A stretch of DNA of 64,000 bases from an uncultured Lachnospiraceae bacterium (GTDB lineage Bacteria > Bacillota > Clostridia > Lachnospirales > Lachnospiraceae): NCBI GenBank assembly GCA_902760755.1, contig CACWHK010000009.1, positions 1 through 64,000 on the forward strand, given 5' to 3'. The position numbers and the translations under genes were made by a program. The stretch's first letter is position 1. Each line of letters opens with the position of its first letter. The notes beneath the pieces are model-generated. The model did not search any database and was not told the origin of the DNA. It saw only the letters and a list, made by a program, of their open reading frames with translations. Shown here piece after piece: positions 1 through 8,842 of this stretch.

Positions 1-92
1 TTTCCGATGTTCGCTTTGCTCCATCGGGTATCCCTCGCTCTGCTCGGGACCATGGGGCCCTCCCGCACTTCGTGCGGGCAATCCCATGGCTA
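1..92. repeat. Stacked palindromes at the window edge
   Basis: Several short inverted repeats are packed into 90 bases. CCGATG (4-9) pairs with CATCGG (22-27). CCATGGG (50-56) pairs with CCCATGG (83-89), and inside that arm CCCGCAC (62-68) pairs with GTGCGGG (72-78) around a 3-nt TTC loop. The outer and inner stems together form one long bulged hairpin. No T-tract follows on either strand close by, so this looks more like a REP-type extragenic palindrome than a simple terminator, although it lies 3' of the LytTR gene (minus strand, ending at 134). The left boundary is cut by the window edge. Confidence 0.5.
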
Positions 93-133
93 TTGTACCC
101 TAAAATACCGTTTTATGCAATGACTGTCATGGA

Positions 134-919
134 TTATGGCTTCATTCCGAAGCTTTCCCAGTCGGAGATTTCGATTCCTGCCTCTTCGGCCAGTTCCCGC
201 ATCCTGCGAAGCAGATTCTTCCGACCCGAGGGAGAAAGCTCCACAATCCCGAGATCCCCCTTCAGCAGGATACAGTTCTTTTCCACGATACGGATATAGT
301 AGGGATTCACATAGTCTGAACGCGAACACCGGATCATCCGGTCAGGGCCGAAGTGTTTCGCATCCTGTCGGATGGACCGGACATCCACTTCATATTTCTT
401 CTCGGGAGTCACAACAAAGCCATACTCTCTGTGACTTTCCACACGAACCAGCTCCTCGCCCGTCACCACATACAGCTCCCGCCCTCTCCGAAAGCAATGA
501 AGGTCTTCTTTTATACTGGATCTTTTCTTCTTGGAATTCTCAGCTTCGATCAGATGCTCCAGGTCTTCCTGAAAGAGGTCTTCGTTGAGCGGTTTCTCGT
601 AACATGCAAAGGAATGCAGTCGATTATATCCGTGGAATCTCACATCCTCCATATCCATCAGCAGAAACATCCACGTATATCTATACTCCTGAAGGCTTCT
701 CAACCTGTCCAGAAACTGAAGCTTCTCTCTTTTGATCTCTTCTCTTCCGTACAGCTCCAGATCAAAGATCATCAGATTCATATATTCCGTCATCACCACG
801 GACCATGCTTCCTGAAGGGAACGGCAGATCCACACCCGTGCATCCCTGCTGCTTCTCCGGATAACCCCGAGAATAAACTGTAGATTTCGATCATTATCAA
901 TATAAACTAGTATATTCAT
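134..919 (-). CDS. LytTR-family DNA-binding response regulator
   Basis: A 261-residue protein with two parts. The N-terminal ~125 residues resemble a receiver domain (starts MNILVYIDND; acidic residues near the first strand; a FDLELYG segment near residue 54 where the phospho-acceptor Asp is expected). The C-terminal ~100 residues read as a LytTR DNA-binding domain (ELVRVESHREYGFVV, then a strand-rich segment ending in CSRSDYVNPYYI). LytTR regulators usually act with a membrane histidine kinase, but none is adjacent here. The start is supported by an AAAGGGGG ribosome site 7 nt upstream of ATG. The receiver is divergent, so phosphorylation is not assured. Confidence 0.72.
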   Translation of the reverse strand: MNILVYIDNDRNLQFILGVIRRSSRDARVWICRSLQEAWSVVMTEYMNLMIFDLELYGREEIKREKLQFLDRLRSLQEYRYTWMFLLMDMEDVRFHGYNRLHSFACYEKPLNEDLFQEDLEHLIEAENSKKKRSSIKEDLHCFRRGRELYVVTGEELVRVESHREYGFVVTPEKKYEVDVRSIRQDAKHFGPDRMIRCSRSDYVNPYYIRIVEKNCILLKGDLGIVELSPSGRKNLLRRMRELAEEAGIEISDWESFGMKP

Positions 920-925
920 ATTAGG

Positions 926-1015
926 TCCCCCTTTCTAAAAAAATAAAATTTTTTACAATTTTATCATAGCAATTCAAAAGGGGGATTATAAGACTTACAT
1001 AAAAAAATTTTTCAA
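926..1015 (-). promoter_or_regulatory. Possible promoter and anti-Shine-Dalgarno inverted repeat upstream of the LytTR gene
   Basis: On the minus strand a perfect -10 TATAAT (985-990) lies 19 nt from a TTGAAA -35 candidate (1010-1015). The ribosome site AAAGGGGGA (926-934) has a matching TCCCCCTTTT at 976-985 that could pair with it over about 9 bp, with an AT-rich loop of about 40 nt. If transcription starts from this -10, most of the CCCCC tract is not in the RNA, so the promoter and the masking hairpin are partly alternative readings. Confidence 0.35.
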
Positions 1016-1052
1016 GCCATACTAAAAGATTGGGGGTTCATTCCGGGCAGGG

Positions 1053-1083
1053 AAAAAGGCCTGCACATTGGCAGGCCTTTTTT
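1053..1083 (-). terminator. Rho-independent terminator after the class A PBP gene
   Basis: AAAAAGGCCTGC and GCAGGCCTTTTT form a 12-bp stem with a 6-nt loop. It begins just beyond the PBP stop codon and has T-runs on both strands, so it could act in both directions. Confidence 0.85.
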
Positions 1084-1089
1084 CGATGA

Positions 1090-3903
1090 TCAACCGTCGG
1101 ATTCTCCCGGATCTCCCGGGTCTCCGGGATCCGGGATCACAGGACCGCCCGCAAAGGTGGCCTGTACGGTATGATTCTCCGTGATCATGGTAAATGTGTA
1201 AGAGGAAACTGCACCAACACTTACACCATCCACAATTACATCCTGGATGCTGTAACCGGCAAGAGGTGCGATATAAACCGTAAAGTCACCCTCCCGGTCC
1301 ACATCCGCAGACGGGGTGATGGAACCTCCCGGTCCGGCGATGGTGGTAATGGTATTCGTTTCCGGAGCAGCCGGGTGAAGTACACACGGCGTTACAAGCG
1401 CATTCTGCTCATATTTGAAGTCTGCTCCTACCAGCTCCTTCTGTCCGTCCTCCTTTACGATCACCGCATACTTGTTCTTATTCGGGCAGGTATTCGTCGC
1501 AAGGGAGTGAGAATCCAGACAGATCTCTATGATCTCATGTCCGCCGCAACGGGCACTGGGAATGCTGTCAGCCGCACAGTAATCACTGTTGGTGGGACAC
1601 TCCAGACCGGGCAGCTGGTTCGTGATGGTGCAAAGGGTAACATTCGTGATACCGTCCGGCTTCACCCAGTTGGCCTCCGTATCCTGGCCTTCCATCTCAG
1701 CGACCTGATCCATGATATCACGCCACATCTTCTGATGGACACTTACATTTCCGTTATCCACGTTGGAATCGCAGCCATACCAGATGGCGGCGGTATAGTA
1801 CGGGGTCATTCCCGCAAACCACAGGTCGTAATCCTCGGATGTGGTACCGGTCTTACCTACGTTGAAGACACCGCTCTGCATCCGGGCATTCTTTCCGGTA
1901 CCGCTGGTAACTACATCCCTCATACCCTGGATCAGCTGCCAGCAGGTGGTATCCTTCATGGTCCGGTGGGTCCGCTTCGGATCCTCGGCATTTGTATTAT
2001 CGATCACCAGATTGCCGTCATGGTCATAGACCTTGGAATAGTAAACCGGCTTTCTGTAGATACCCAGGTTGGCAATGGATGCATAGGCTGCGGTAAGCTC
2101 CAGATTCGTAACACCGTAGGTGATACCACCCAGGGCCATGGACTGGTTGATATCGGAGAGCACGTCTCCGTTGTTGGTCGTTACATGATCCACGATGGTG
2201 GTAAAGCCGTCGTTGATCAGATAGTTGTAAGCCACCTCCGGTGTCAGCTCCGTCAGAGCCTTTACCGCAATGATGTTCATGGAATCACGGATCGCGATAC
2301 GAAGACTGTTTACACCACGATAGGAGCCGTACCAGTTGTGCACCTCGATTCCGTTGCTGTACTTATACGGTGCATCATCAAAGCTGGTGGCCAGACATCC
2401 GCCGGTATCGATATATGGTCCGAAGGATGCCAGGATCTTAAATGTGGATCCGGGCTGCCGTTTTGCCATGGTGGCACGGTTGAAGCCCAGGTTGGCCTTC
2501 TTCTCTCCGCGTCCGCCGTAGATAGCCTTTACGTAACCGGTATGCTGATCCAGAATGGTGAAGGACACCTGGGGCTGCGGCGGGAAGCTGATCTGCTCGT
2601 CCAGGAAGCTGGCGCCCGTCTCCTCCATCATCATTTCCTTGTAAGTATCTGCCGCGGCACGAGCCTTACTCTCGTCCGGGAAGATGTTGTTATACTTGTA
2701 ATTCTCAGTCAGAACACGGTTGTAGCTGACCAGCGTATTATGATCGTAGTTGTACTTGGTCTTCCCATCCGGATCAAGCAGCGTCAGCTGGTAGTCCAGT
2801 GCCACGGAATTCTTGGAGGAGAAATACTCCTCGTCGTTCAGGACACCGTCAACGATATTCTGGATCTTCTGATCCTGTACGGAATAGACACTGTAGCCGC
2901 CGGTGTAAAGCTCATCCCAGGCCTCTGCCGAGGTCATTCCGTAGATCTCCATGAAATCGTCCCGAAGCTGGAACATCATGGCATCCATGTAGTAGGTGTT
3001 GTAGCCGGACTTCTTCTGACGTTCGGTGGCCACACGCTGTACACGGTCATAGACATTATCATTCAGGGCTGCAACGTACTCTGCTTCGTTGATATAGCCC
3101 AGCTCCTTCATCTTGTAGAGCACGTTCTTCCGGCGCTCCGCGTTGTTCTCCGGATAAAGCACCGGATCATATCCGTAAGGGTTCTGGGTGGTGCCGGCGA
3201 TCAGAGCCATCTCCGAAAGGGTCAGATCCCCGACGGATTTTCCGAAGTACCGGTTGGCTGCAGCTTCCACGCCGCTGACACCCTGTCCCAGGTAAATGGT
3301 GTTCAGATAATACTCCATGATCTGCTTCTTGGAGTATCGCTTCTCCAGCTCGATGGCCAGATACTGCTCCTGCACCTTACGGGTCAGCCGCTGCATGAAG
3401 GTCTTCTCATCCATACCGACGTTAAAGACGTGGTTCTTGATCAGCTGCTGTGTGATGGTGGATGCCCCCTGTGTTGCATCCCTGGTTGTAATAAGACGCA
3501 CTGCCGCACGAAGGATACCCTTGGCATCGATTCCGTTATGCTGCCAGAAACGCTCATCCTCAATGGAAACAAATGCGTTCACCAGCTGCTCCGGAATCTC
3601 GTCATAGTACTTGTAGATACGGTTGGAGTTTACAGTGGAAAGAGTATCGATCTCCTTGCCGTTCTGGTCGTAAATGATGGTCTTAAAGCCCTTCGGCTTA
3701 ATGCTGATGGAGTTGATATCCGGCGCGTTGTCCAGCATACCCTTCAGCATACCGAAGCCTGCACCTGCCATCACAAAGATCAGGAATACCACCGTGGCCA
3801 GCAGGAGCTTCACGCCGCTGATCAGAACACGGCGCTCGTTTCTCTGTCCCTTCGACACAAGTCTATTCTGTTTTCTCTGTAAGCTGTATCTGTTGAAGTT
3901 CAA
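1090..3903 (-). CDS. Class A penicillin-binding protein (PBP1A type) with C-terminal InlB-like repeat
   Basis: A 937-residue bifunctional peptidoglycan synthase. One membrane segment lies near residues 27-50. The GT51 glycosyltransferase domain shows EDERFWQHNGID, QGASTITQQLIKN and YLNTIYLGQG. The transpeptidase domain shows the SxxK serine (QPGSTFK), an SMN triad and KTGTTSEDYD. Beyond the transpeptidase comes a region of about 85 residues (GPGGSITPSADV ... DVIVDGVSVGAVSSYTFTMI) typical of divergent InlB B-repeat domains of surface proteins, then a Pro/Gly/Asp tail. Translation starts at TTG (3901-3903) with AGGAGG 8 nt upstream. It is 23 nt behind the Na/phosphate symporter gene, so probably cotranscribed. 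Function is clear; the role of the extra C-terminal domain is unknown. Confidence 0.93.
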   Translation of the reverse strand: MNFNRYSLQRKQNRLVSKGQRNERRVLISGVKLLLATVVFLIFVMAGAGFGMLKGMLDNAPDINSISIKPKGFKTIIYDQNGKEIDTLSTVNSNRIYKYYDEIPEQLVNAFVSIEDERFWQHNGIDAKGILRAAVRLITTRDATQGASTITQQLIKNHVFNVGMDEKTFMQRLTRKVQEQYLAIELEKRYSKKQIMEYYLNTIYLGQGVSGVEAAANRYFGKSVGDLTLSEMALIAGTTQNPYGYDPVLYPENNAERRKNVLYKMKELGYINEAEYVAALNDNVYDRVQRVATERQKKSGYNTYYMDAMMFQLRDDFMEIYGMTSAEAWDELYTGGYSVYSVQDQKIQNIVDGVLNDEEYFSSKNSVALDYQLTLLDPDGKTKYNYDHNTLVSYNRVLTENYKYNNIFPDESKARAAADTYKEMMMEETGASFLDEQISFPPQPQVSFTILDQHTGYVKAIYGGRGEKKANLGFNRATMAKRQPGSTFKILASFGPYIDTGGCLATSFDDAPYKYSNGIEVHNWYGSYRGVNSLRIAIRDSMNIIAVKALTELTPEVAYNYLINDGFTTIVDHVTTNNGDVLSDINQSMALGGITYGVTNLELTAAYASIANLGIYRKPVYYSKVYDHDGNLVIDNTNAEDPKRTHRTMKDTTCWQLIQGMRDVVTSGTGKNARMQSGVFNVGKTGTTSEDYDLWFAGMTPYYTAAIWYGCDSNVDNGNVSVHQKMWRDIMDQVAEMEGQDTEANWVKPDGITNVTLCTITNQLPGLECPTNSDYCAADSIPSARCGGHEIIEICLDSHSLATNTCPNKNKYAVIVKEDGQKELVGADFKYEQNALVTPCVLHPAAPETNTITTIAGPGGSITPSADVDREGDFTVYIAPLAGYSIQDVIVDGVSVGAVSSYTFTMITENHTVQATFAGGPVIPDPGDPGDPGESDG

Positions 3904-3926
3904 ATCTCCGCCTCCTGTAGGCCTTC

Positions 3927-6134
3927 TTACTTCTTCTTGTTTTCCTGGCCCTTATGCTGCTTGTCGGAGCCCTGTTTCTTCTTAGCCTCCGCCTTCTTCT
4001 CCGGCTGCTTCTCAGCCTTCTTTTCCGGCTGTTTCTCTGCCTTCTTCTCCGGCTGCTTCTCAGCCTTCTTATCCGATTGCTTATCCGCCTTCAGCTTCTT
4101 GGCCTTGGCAGCCTTTGCGGCCTTCTCGGCCTCCGCCTTGGCGGCCTTTGCAGCCTTCTCGGCTTCCGCCTTGGCAGCCTTTGCAGCCCGCTCTGCCTCC
4201 GCCAGCTCTGCAGCCTCCGCCTCAGCCTTCGCCGCAGCCTCTGCCGCAGCCTTTGCTGCCTCCGCAGCCTCCTCAGCCGCCTCGGTATCCTCAATCTTCT
4301 GCAGATCCTCCGGTGACATCACGGCACGGATCTCCTCCTCCGTCATGGGACGGGTCAGGGGCTCCACATACTGGGATGTGTAATAATGGTACATGGCCTT
4401 ATACTCTTCACTGAAGCTGTCATTTGCATGGCCGTGCATCTCGTCGAAGTCACGGTTGTTGCTGACACGCTTGATGATGTGAAGTGCCACATTTGCACTA
4501 TGGGATGAGATACGCTCGAAGCTGTTGATCAGGTCGAACAGATGCACACCGCCCTGGATGCTGCATTCGCCGCTCTGGAGACGGTCCACGTGGTGGGACT
4601 TGATCAGCTCCTTCAGCTTATCGATGGTTTCGGACAGAGGCTCCACACGAACCGCCAGTGCCTCGTCATCATTCTGGAAGGCCGTAAAGCAGGTGTCCAT
4701 GGTATATTCCACGGCACTGATGATGGTATCCACCTCTCTATGTCCGTAGGGGGAGAAATGAATCCCCTGTTCATTCTTTTCCTTCGCCACATAGGCGATA
4801 TTCATACAGTAATCCCCGATCCGTTCCAGATCACTGATGGAGTTCAGGATTTCCGATACCACCAGCTTATCATCCACGGTCAGACGCCGCTGGTCGATCC
4901 GGACGATATAGGAGGACAGGGCCGTTTCGCACTGGTCCAGGAAGTCCTCGTTCTCCTCCATCTCCGGGAACCGGTCGGCATCATAATGATAGATCATGCT
5001 GGTAGCCGTTTTGTAGTTCACCTGAATGGCTTCCGTCATCTTCCGGATCAGCTCCTTGCACTGCTCCAGAGCGATGGTCGGGGTGTTGAGAAGCATGTCA
5101 TCCAGCTTTGCAAGCTCCTTGGTCTGCTCGCTCTGCTCTTCCTTTCCTCCGCCCAGACGATCGCAGATCTTTGCCATCCGGTCCGTACCGATCAGAAGGA
5201 TGATGCTGGTGCCCAGGTTAAAGAGAAGATGCACCGTCGCGATGCTGCCTCGGTTCACGGTATTCGACATCCAGTCGAGACCGAAGATCCAGTGCAGGCT
5301 GTAGATCAGTACCATGAAGAAGACCGCTCCGAAGATATTGAAGAGCAGGTAGCTCCAGAATACCTTCTTTGCCTTCTTATCCGAACCCATCATACCGATG
5401 ACGATGGGCATACATTTTCCGAGGTTGATTCCGATCACGATAGGGATCGTAACTGCATAGGTGATGGTTCCGGTGGCGGAAAGCGCCTGCAGGATACCGA
5501 CTGCCGCATTCGAGCTCTGGATCACGGCGGTCACCCCAAGTCCGATGGCCAGACCCAGCAGCGGATTCTCAAAGGATGTGAAGAGAGACTGGAACTTGGC
5601 GTTCTCCCTGAGAGGTTCGAACACCTCCTCCATCAGGGTCATACCGTAGAACAGCATGCCCAGACCAACCAGAATTCCGGCGGATTCCTTCAGGGTCTTC
5701 TTCTTTGCAAAAAGACGGATAAATGCGCCGATGCCCACCAGCATGGGGGCAAAGGATGAGGGCTTCAGAAGCTGCAGCCACAGGGTATCGGACCCCAGAT
5801 CTCCCAGTCGGAGGATCTGTGCCGTTGCCGTACTACCCACATTCGAACCGAATACCACGGGAAGGGCCTGTGCCAGCTTCATGATCCCGGCATTTACGAA
5901 GCCGCTGACCATGATGGTCACGGCTGCCGAGCTCTGTATGATCGCGGTAACGGAAGTCCCGAAGAACCAGCCTTTGATCCTTCCGCTCCATTTACTTCTT
6001 CCTGTTGTAAGCCGTCCGAGAACTCGTTCCATCCCCGAGCCGGCAACCTTCTCCAGCGACGAGCTCATAAAGCTCATGCCGAACAGGAAAAGTCCGACAC
6101 CGCCGAATAATTGTAATACACTGATCACGTCCAT
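3927..6134 (-). CDS. Na+/phosphate symporter family protein with PhoU domain and Ala/Lys-rich tail
   Basis: A 735-residue NptA/PNaS-type transporter. The membrane half (about 1-310) has the two family-defining QSS repeats (QSSAAVTIMVSGF and QSSNAAVGILQAL). A PhoU-like helical domain follows (about 345-545). The last ~115 residues are low complexity: an Ala/Glu/Lys helix (KAAKAEAEKA repeats) and then four copies of KKAEKQPE, ending very basic. I start it at ATG 6134 (MDVISVLQLFGG) because GGGAG lies just upstream and a hairpin/promoter occupies the longer open frame to 6263. Predicted role is sodium-driven phosphate uptake or a phosphate-linked regulator. The basic tail is not part of the family core. 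Confidence 0.88.
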   Translation of the reverse strand: MDVISVLQLFGGVGLFLFGMSFMSSSLEKVAGSGMERVLGRLTTGRSKWSGRIKGWFFGTSVTAIIQSSAAVTIMVSGFVNAGIMKLAQALPVVFGSNVGSTATAQILRLGDLGSDTLWLQLLKPSSFAPMLVGIGAFIRLFAKKKTLKESAGILVGLGMLFYGMTLMEEVFEPLRENAKFQSLFTSFENPLLGLAIGLGVTAVIQSSNAAVGILQALSATGTITYAVTIPIVIGINLGKCMPIVIGMMGSDKKAKKVFWSYLLFNIFGAVFFMVLIYSLHWIFGLDWMSNTVNRGSIATVHLLFNLGTSIILLIGTDRMAKICDRLGGGKEEQSEQTKELAKLDDMLLNTPTIALEQCKELIRKMTEAIQVNYKTATSMIYHYDADRFPEMEENEDFLDQCETALSSYIVRIDQRRLTVDDKLVVSEILNSISDLERIGDYCMNIAYVAKEKNEQGIHFSPYGHREVDTIISAVEYTMDTCFTAFQNDDEALAVRVEPLSETIDKLKELIKSHHVDRLQSGECSIQGGVHLFDLINSFERISSHSANVALHIIKRVSNNRDFDEMHGHANDSFSEEYKAMYHYYTSQYVEPLTRPMTEEEIRAVMSPEDLQKIEDTEAAEEAAEAAKAAAEAAAKAEAEAAELAEAERAAKAAKAEAEKAAKAAKAEAEKAAKAAKAKKLKADKQSDKKAEKQPEKKAEKQPEKKAEKQPEKKAEAKKKQGSDKQHKGQENKKK

Positions 6135-6212
6135 CGTATAGTCTCCCAGGTAGTCCCTGCTCCGCGTCAGGGATGATCTTTTCTTCATCCTTGCTTTTGC
6201 GCATACACGGTA

Positions 6213-6261
6213 ATTATACAAAAACGGGAGACACTTTGCAACAAAAACGAAAGTGTCTCCC
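6213..6261 (-). promoter_or_regulatory. Promoter overlapped by a 12-bp palindrome (terminator/operator) before the phosphate symporter gene
   Basis: On the minus strand TTGCAA (6236-6241), a 17-nt spacer and TATAAT (6213-6218) make a near-consensus sigma-A promoter. GGGAGACACTTT (6226-6237) and AAAGTGTCTCCC (6250-6261) are perfect inverted repeats with a 12-nt spacer. Read from the GH3 gene, the hairpin is followed by GTTTTTGT, so it can terminate that transcript. It also covers the -35/spacer region of the next promoter. A regulator could use the same palindrome as an operator. The first 9 bases of the arm match the GGGAGACAC end of the repeat at 16345-16372. Confidence 0.65.
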
Positions 6262-6289
6262 ATGATTCTCTTATCTTTTCCGAAAACCC

Positions 6290-8707
6290 TTAATATCTGC
6301 AGGGAAGCTGCACCGTAACCGAGGCTCCCGGAGCCAGCTGCTTCACCCGGGTAAAGGCCGAAAGACGGCTTCCGGGCTCCGGACGGTCCTCAAACAGGGC
6401 ATATCCGCCATCCGGCTTCTTATAGACCTCTACCACGAAGTCCGAGGTGGTTTCTCCCGTATTCTCCACGCATACCGAAACAACCGCCGTCACCGGGCCG
6501 TCATCCCAGGTACCGAGGGGCACCTCCCTTTCCTCCGGGGCAGGCAGCTGCTCCAGGATCCGTGCCGAAAATGTGGTATAGGATAGTCCGTAGCCGAACC
6601 GGAACAACGGTTCCTCCTCCAGATAGAGGTAGGTGGTTTTATGGGTCTTGATATCATACTCCGTGATGGCCGGCAGCTGATCATCGCTTTGGTACCAGGT
6701 CTGGCAGAGACGTCCCGCCGGGCTGACCCTTCCGAACAAAACATCCGCAAGACTGTTACCATACTCCTCGCTTCCCGTTGCCATCCAGAGAATGGAACGA
6801 ACCTTCGGGTCTAAGGCCTCCTCCACGATCGCGATGGGGGAATTCGTATGCAGCACCAGAATAATACGATCCACCTCCTCAGCTTCCCGGAGCATCTGGA
6901 GCATAACCCTCTGGAACGGCGGCAGCTGAAGGGTGGTACGGTCCCGCTCTTCCTTGCCGTTTACAATGGGATGAAGACCAAAGGCTGCAACGACCGTACA
7001 AGGCTTCCGGGAATCCGGCCTCTTCTTTTCTGCATCGGACAGTTCTCCCTTTTCTCCCAGCGCCAGAGCCAGCAGATCCTCCGAGGTTTTCACGGTTTCA
7101 AACCGCATGGGTACTCCGCCGTCATGATTGAAGATTCCACAGATCCTGTCATCCTCCCAGAAGTCCAGTACATCCTCTTCGGTAAAATGGATCGCATTTC
7201 CGGAGCCATCATAGAACTGGAAGGCTTCCAGCGCGAACCAGGAGAATGCATCCTCCGCGGTGGCAAACAGCACCGGATACCCCTTCTCCTCGGAATTGAT
7301 GATCCTTTGCTCCGGGCTGTGGGTGGTCAGAACCTTTCCGGTGGATGTGGCACGGATCGTGATGCGGGAATCATCCCAGAGCATGATCCGGAACACCTCC
7401 GCATCCTCCGGATTGACGGGGATCACCTTCCCGTTCTCCAGACCCGCATACCGGGTCTCTCCCAGTCGGATCAGCACATAGGGACACAGGGACTCACAGA
7501 CACTGACCGAATCCCCAAGACCCTCCCGGAGGGTCACCTGATGGCTGGTGATGCCGCTGTACCAGTCCATGGGGCAGCGGTCTGCAAACGGTCCCATCAG
7601 CAAAACCTTCTCACTCGGAAGAAGCGGAAGGACACTTCCTTCATTCTTCAGCAGCACGGCTGCTTCCGCGGATGCACGCCGGCTGAGGGCACGGCCCTCT
7701 GCGGAATCCACTCCGGATCCGTTATAACTGCTCTTCGGGAAAGAATCTAAGGAATCCTCGGAAAGCATCCCGAGAAGGGAGCTTACCGTCAATCGGTTCA
7801 GTGCAACCCGGTCCAGCTCCTCCTCCGTCAGCATTCCCTTCTCCAGCGCCTCCTCCAGCCCTGCACGGATCACTCTCCGGTCCTCGGCGAAGGAATCCAT
7901 CCCGGCGTGGATTGCCCGGACAAGGGCCTCTGCTATGGAGGATGCTTCCTTCTGCAGGGAAACCGAGAGACTTATTACGCCGCCGTCTCCCGTCACATAG
8001 GGAAGCCCGCGGCTCTTAAGCCGGGTATTGATCTCCGGATTGAAGGTATTCGGAGTCCCGTTCACATAGTTGTAGGAGGACATCACCCCCAGAGGCTCCG
8101 CATAATCGATCACCTCTTCAAATACATGGATATAATAGGAGTCCTTCAGGCTCTCCGGCATCCGGCTGTCGGAAAGACTTCGGTCATTCTCCACATTGTT
8201 TGCATAGAAATGCTTCAGCGTTGCGCCGCAGCGGATATAGGTCGGATCCTCTCCGGCCATGCCCCGGACATACTCTCCTGCGATCCTGGAGGTAAGATGG
8301 GGGTCCTCTCCGTAGGCCTCTTCATTCCGGCCCCATCTCGGGTCACGCTCCATATCGATGGTGGGCGCAAACATGCAGATGCCATCATTGGTCCCTTCGT
8401 TGTAAAGACTTCTGGCTTCCGTTCCCACCAGGTCTCCCACCTCACGCATCAGCTCCTTATCCCAGGTTGCCGCAAAGCCCACCGGGTTCTGGAAAATGGT
8501 GGTATATACCGGTTCTCCCAGATCAAAGCTCTGGTCATGTCTTGCCTGAACCCCATGGGCAGCCTCGCTCCAGCCCTCCATGGCCGGAAGTCCCGCTGCC
8601 AGGCGTTCTTCCTTTGAGCCACTGATGATCAGCAGCTTCTGTTCCAAACTAAGCTTCTGAAGGAACAGCTCCGCCGCCTTCCTGTGATACTCCCGATCTC
8701 TTTTCAT
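6290..8707 (-). CDS. Glycoside hydrolase family 3 protein (beta-glucosidase/xylosidase type)
   Basis: An 805-residue, apparently cytoplasmic GH3 enzyme (no signal peptide). The N-terminal barrel has the family landmarks APTIDMERDPRWGRNEEAYGEDP, then GATLKHFYANN (Lys-His substrate-binding pair) and VTGDGG, in which the Asp (about residue 241) is at the expected nucleophile position. A middle domain follows. Around residues 440-530 there is an insertion of beta-rich sequence resembling a fascin-like/beta-trefoil fold rather than PA14. A fibronectin-III-like end closes the protein. The second ATG (8707) is preferred over 8716 because AAAGGG sits 9 nt upstream. It follows the GH16 gene, which suggests intracellular hydrolysis of imported gluco-oligosaccharides. 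Exact substrate cannot be read from sequence. Confidence 0.88.
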   Translation of the reverse strand: MKRDREYHRKAAELFLQKLSLEQKLLIISGSKEERLAAGLPAMEGWSEAAHGVQARHDQSFDLGEPVYTTIFQNPVGFAATWDKELMREVGDLVGTEARSLYNEGTNDGICMFAPTIDMERDPRWGRNEEAYGEDPHLTSRIAGEYVRGMAGEDPTYIRCGATLKHFYANNVENDRSLSDSRMPESLKDSYYIHVFEEVIDYAEPLGVMSSYNYVNGTPNTFNPEINTRLKSRGLPYVTGDGGVISLSVSLQKEASSIAEALVRAIHAGMDSFAEDRRVIRAGLEEALEKGMLTEEELDRVALNRLTVSSLLGMLSEDSLDSFPKSSYNGSGVDSAEGRALSRRASAEAAVLLKNEGSVLPLLPSEKVLLMGPFADRCPMDWYSGITSHQVTLREGLGDSVSVCESLCPYVLIRLGETRYAGLENGKVIPVNPEDAEVFRIMLWDDSRITIRATSTGKVLTTHSPEQRIINSEEKGYPVLFATAEDAFSWFALEAFQFYDGSGNAIHFTEEDVLDFWEDDRICGIFNHDGGVPMRFETVKTSEDLLALALGEKGELSDAEKKRPDSRKPCTVVAAFGLHPIVNGKEERDRTTLQLPPFQRVMLQMLREAEEVDRIILVLHTNSPIAIVEEALDPKVRSILWMATGSEEYGNSLADVLFGRVSPAGRLCQTWYQSDDQLPAITEYDIKTHKTTYLYLEEEPLFRFGYGLSYTTFSARILEQLPAPEEREVPLGTWDDGPVTAVVSVCVENTGETTSDFVVEVYKKPDGGYALFEDRPEPGSRLSAFTRVKQLAPGASVTVQLPCRY

Positions 8708-8728
8708 ATGGAACATCCCTTTCTTTCA

Positions 8729-8779
8729 GAATACGGCAGGGCGGTCACACCGAAGCGTGCTACACGTCCTGCCGTATTC
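8729..8779 (-). terminator. Long intergenic hairpin between the GH16 and GH3 genes
   Basis: GAATACGGCAGG (8729-8740) pairs perfectly with CCTGCCGTATTC (8768-8779), with a 27-nt apical part that can pair weakly. No long T-run follows on the minus strand, so it may be a processing site, a weak terminator or a stabilising 3' structure for the GH16 mRNA. Confidence 0.55.
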
Positions 8780-8842
8780 ATGATAAGCCAAACCCTGATA
8801 CTCTTATTATTGATTCTTAACTTTTTTTATAAATCCGTAACC

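Noticed and set aside
3954..4383. Leu/Ala/Ser-rich reading frames opposite the symporter tail
   Set aside because: They are reverse-strand products of the Ala/Lys-rich repeat sequence.
6135..6263. N-terminal extension of the phosphate symporter
   Set aside because: It lies across a promoter and hairpin, lacks similarity, and the ATG at 6134 has a good ribosome site.
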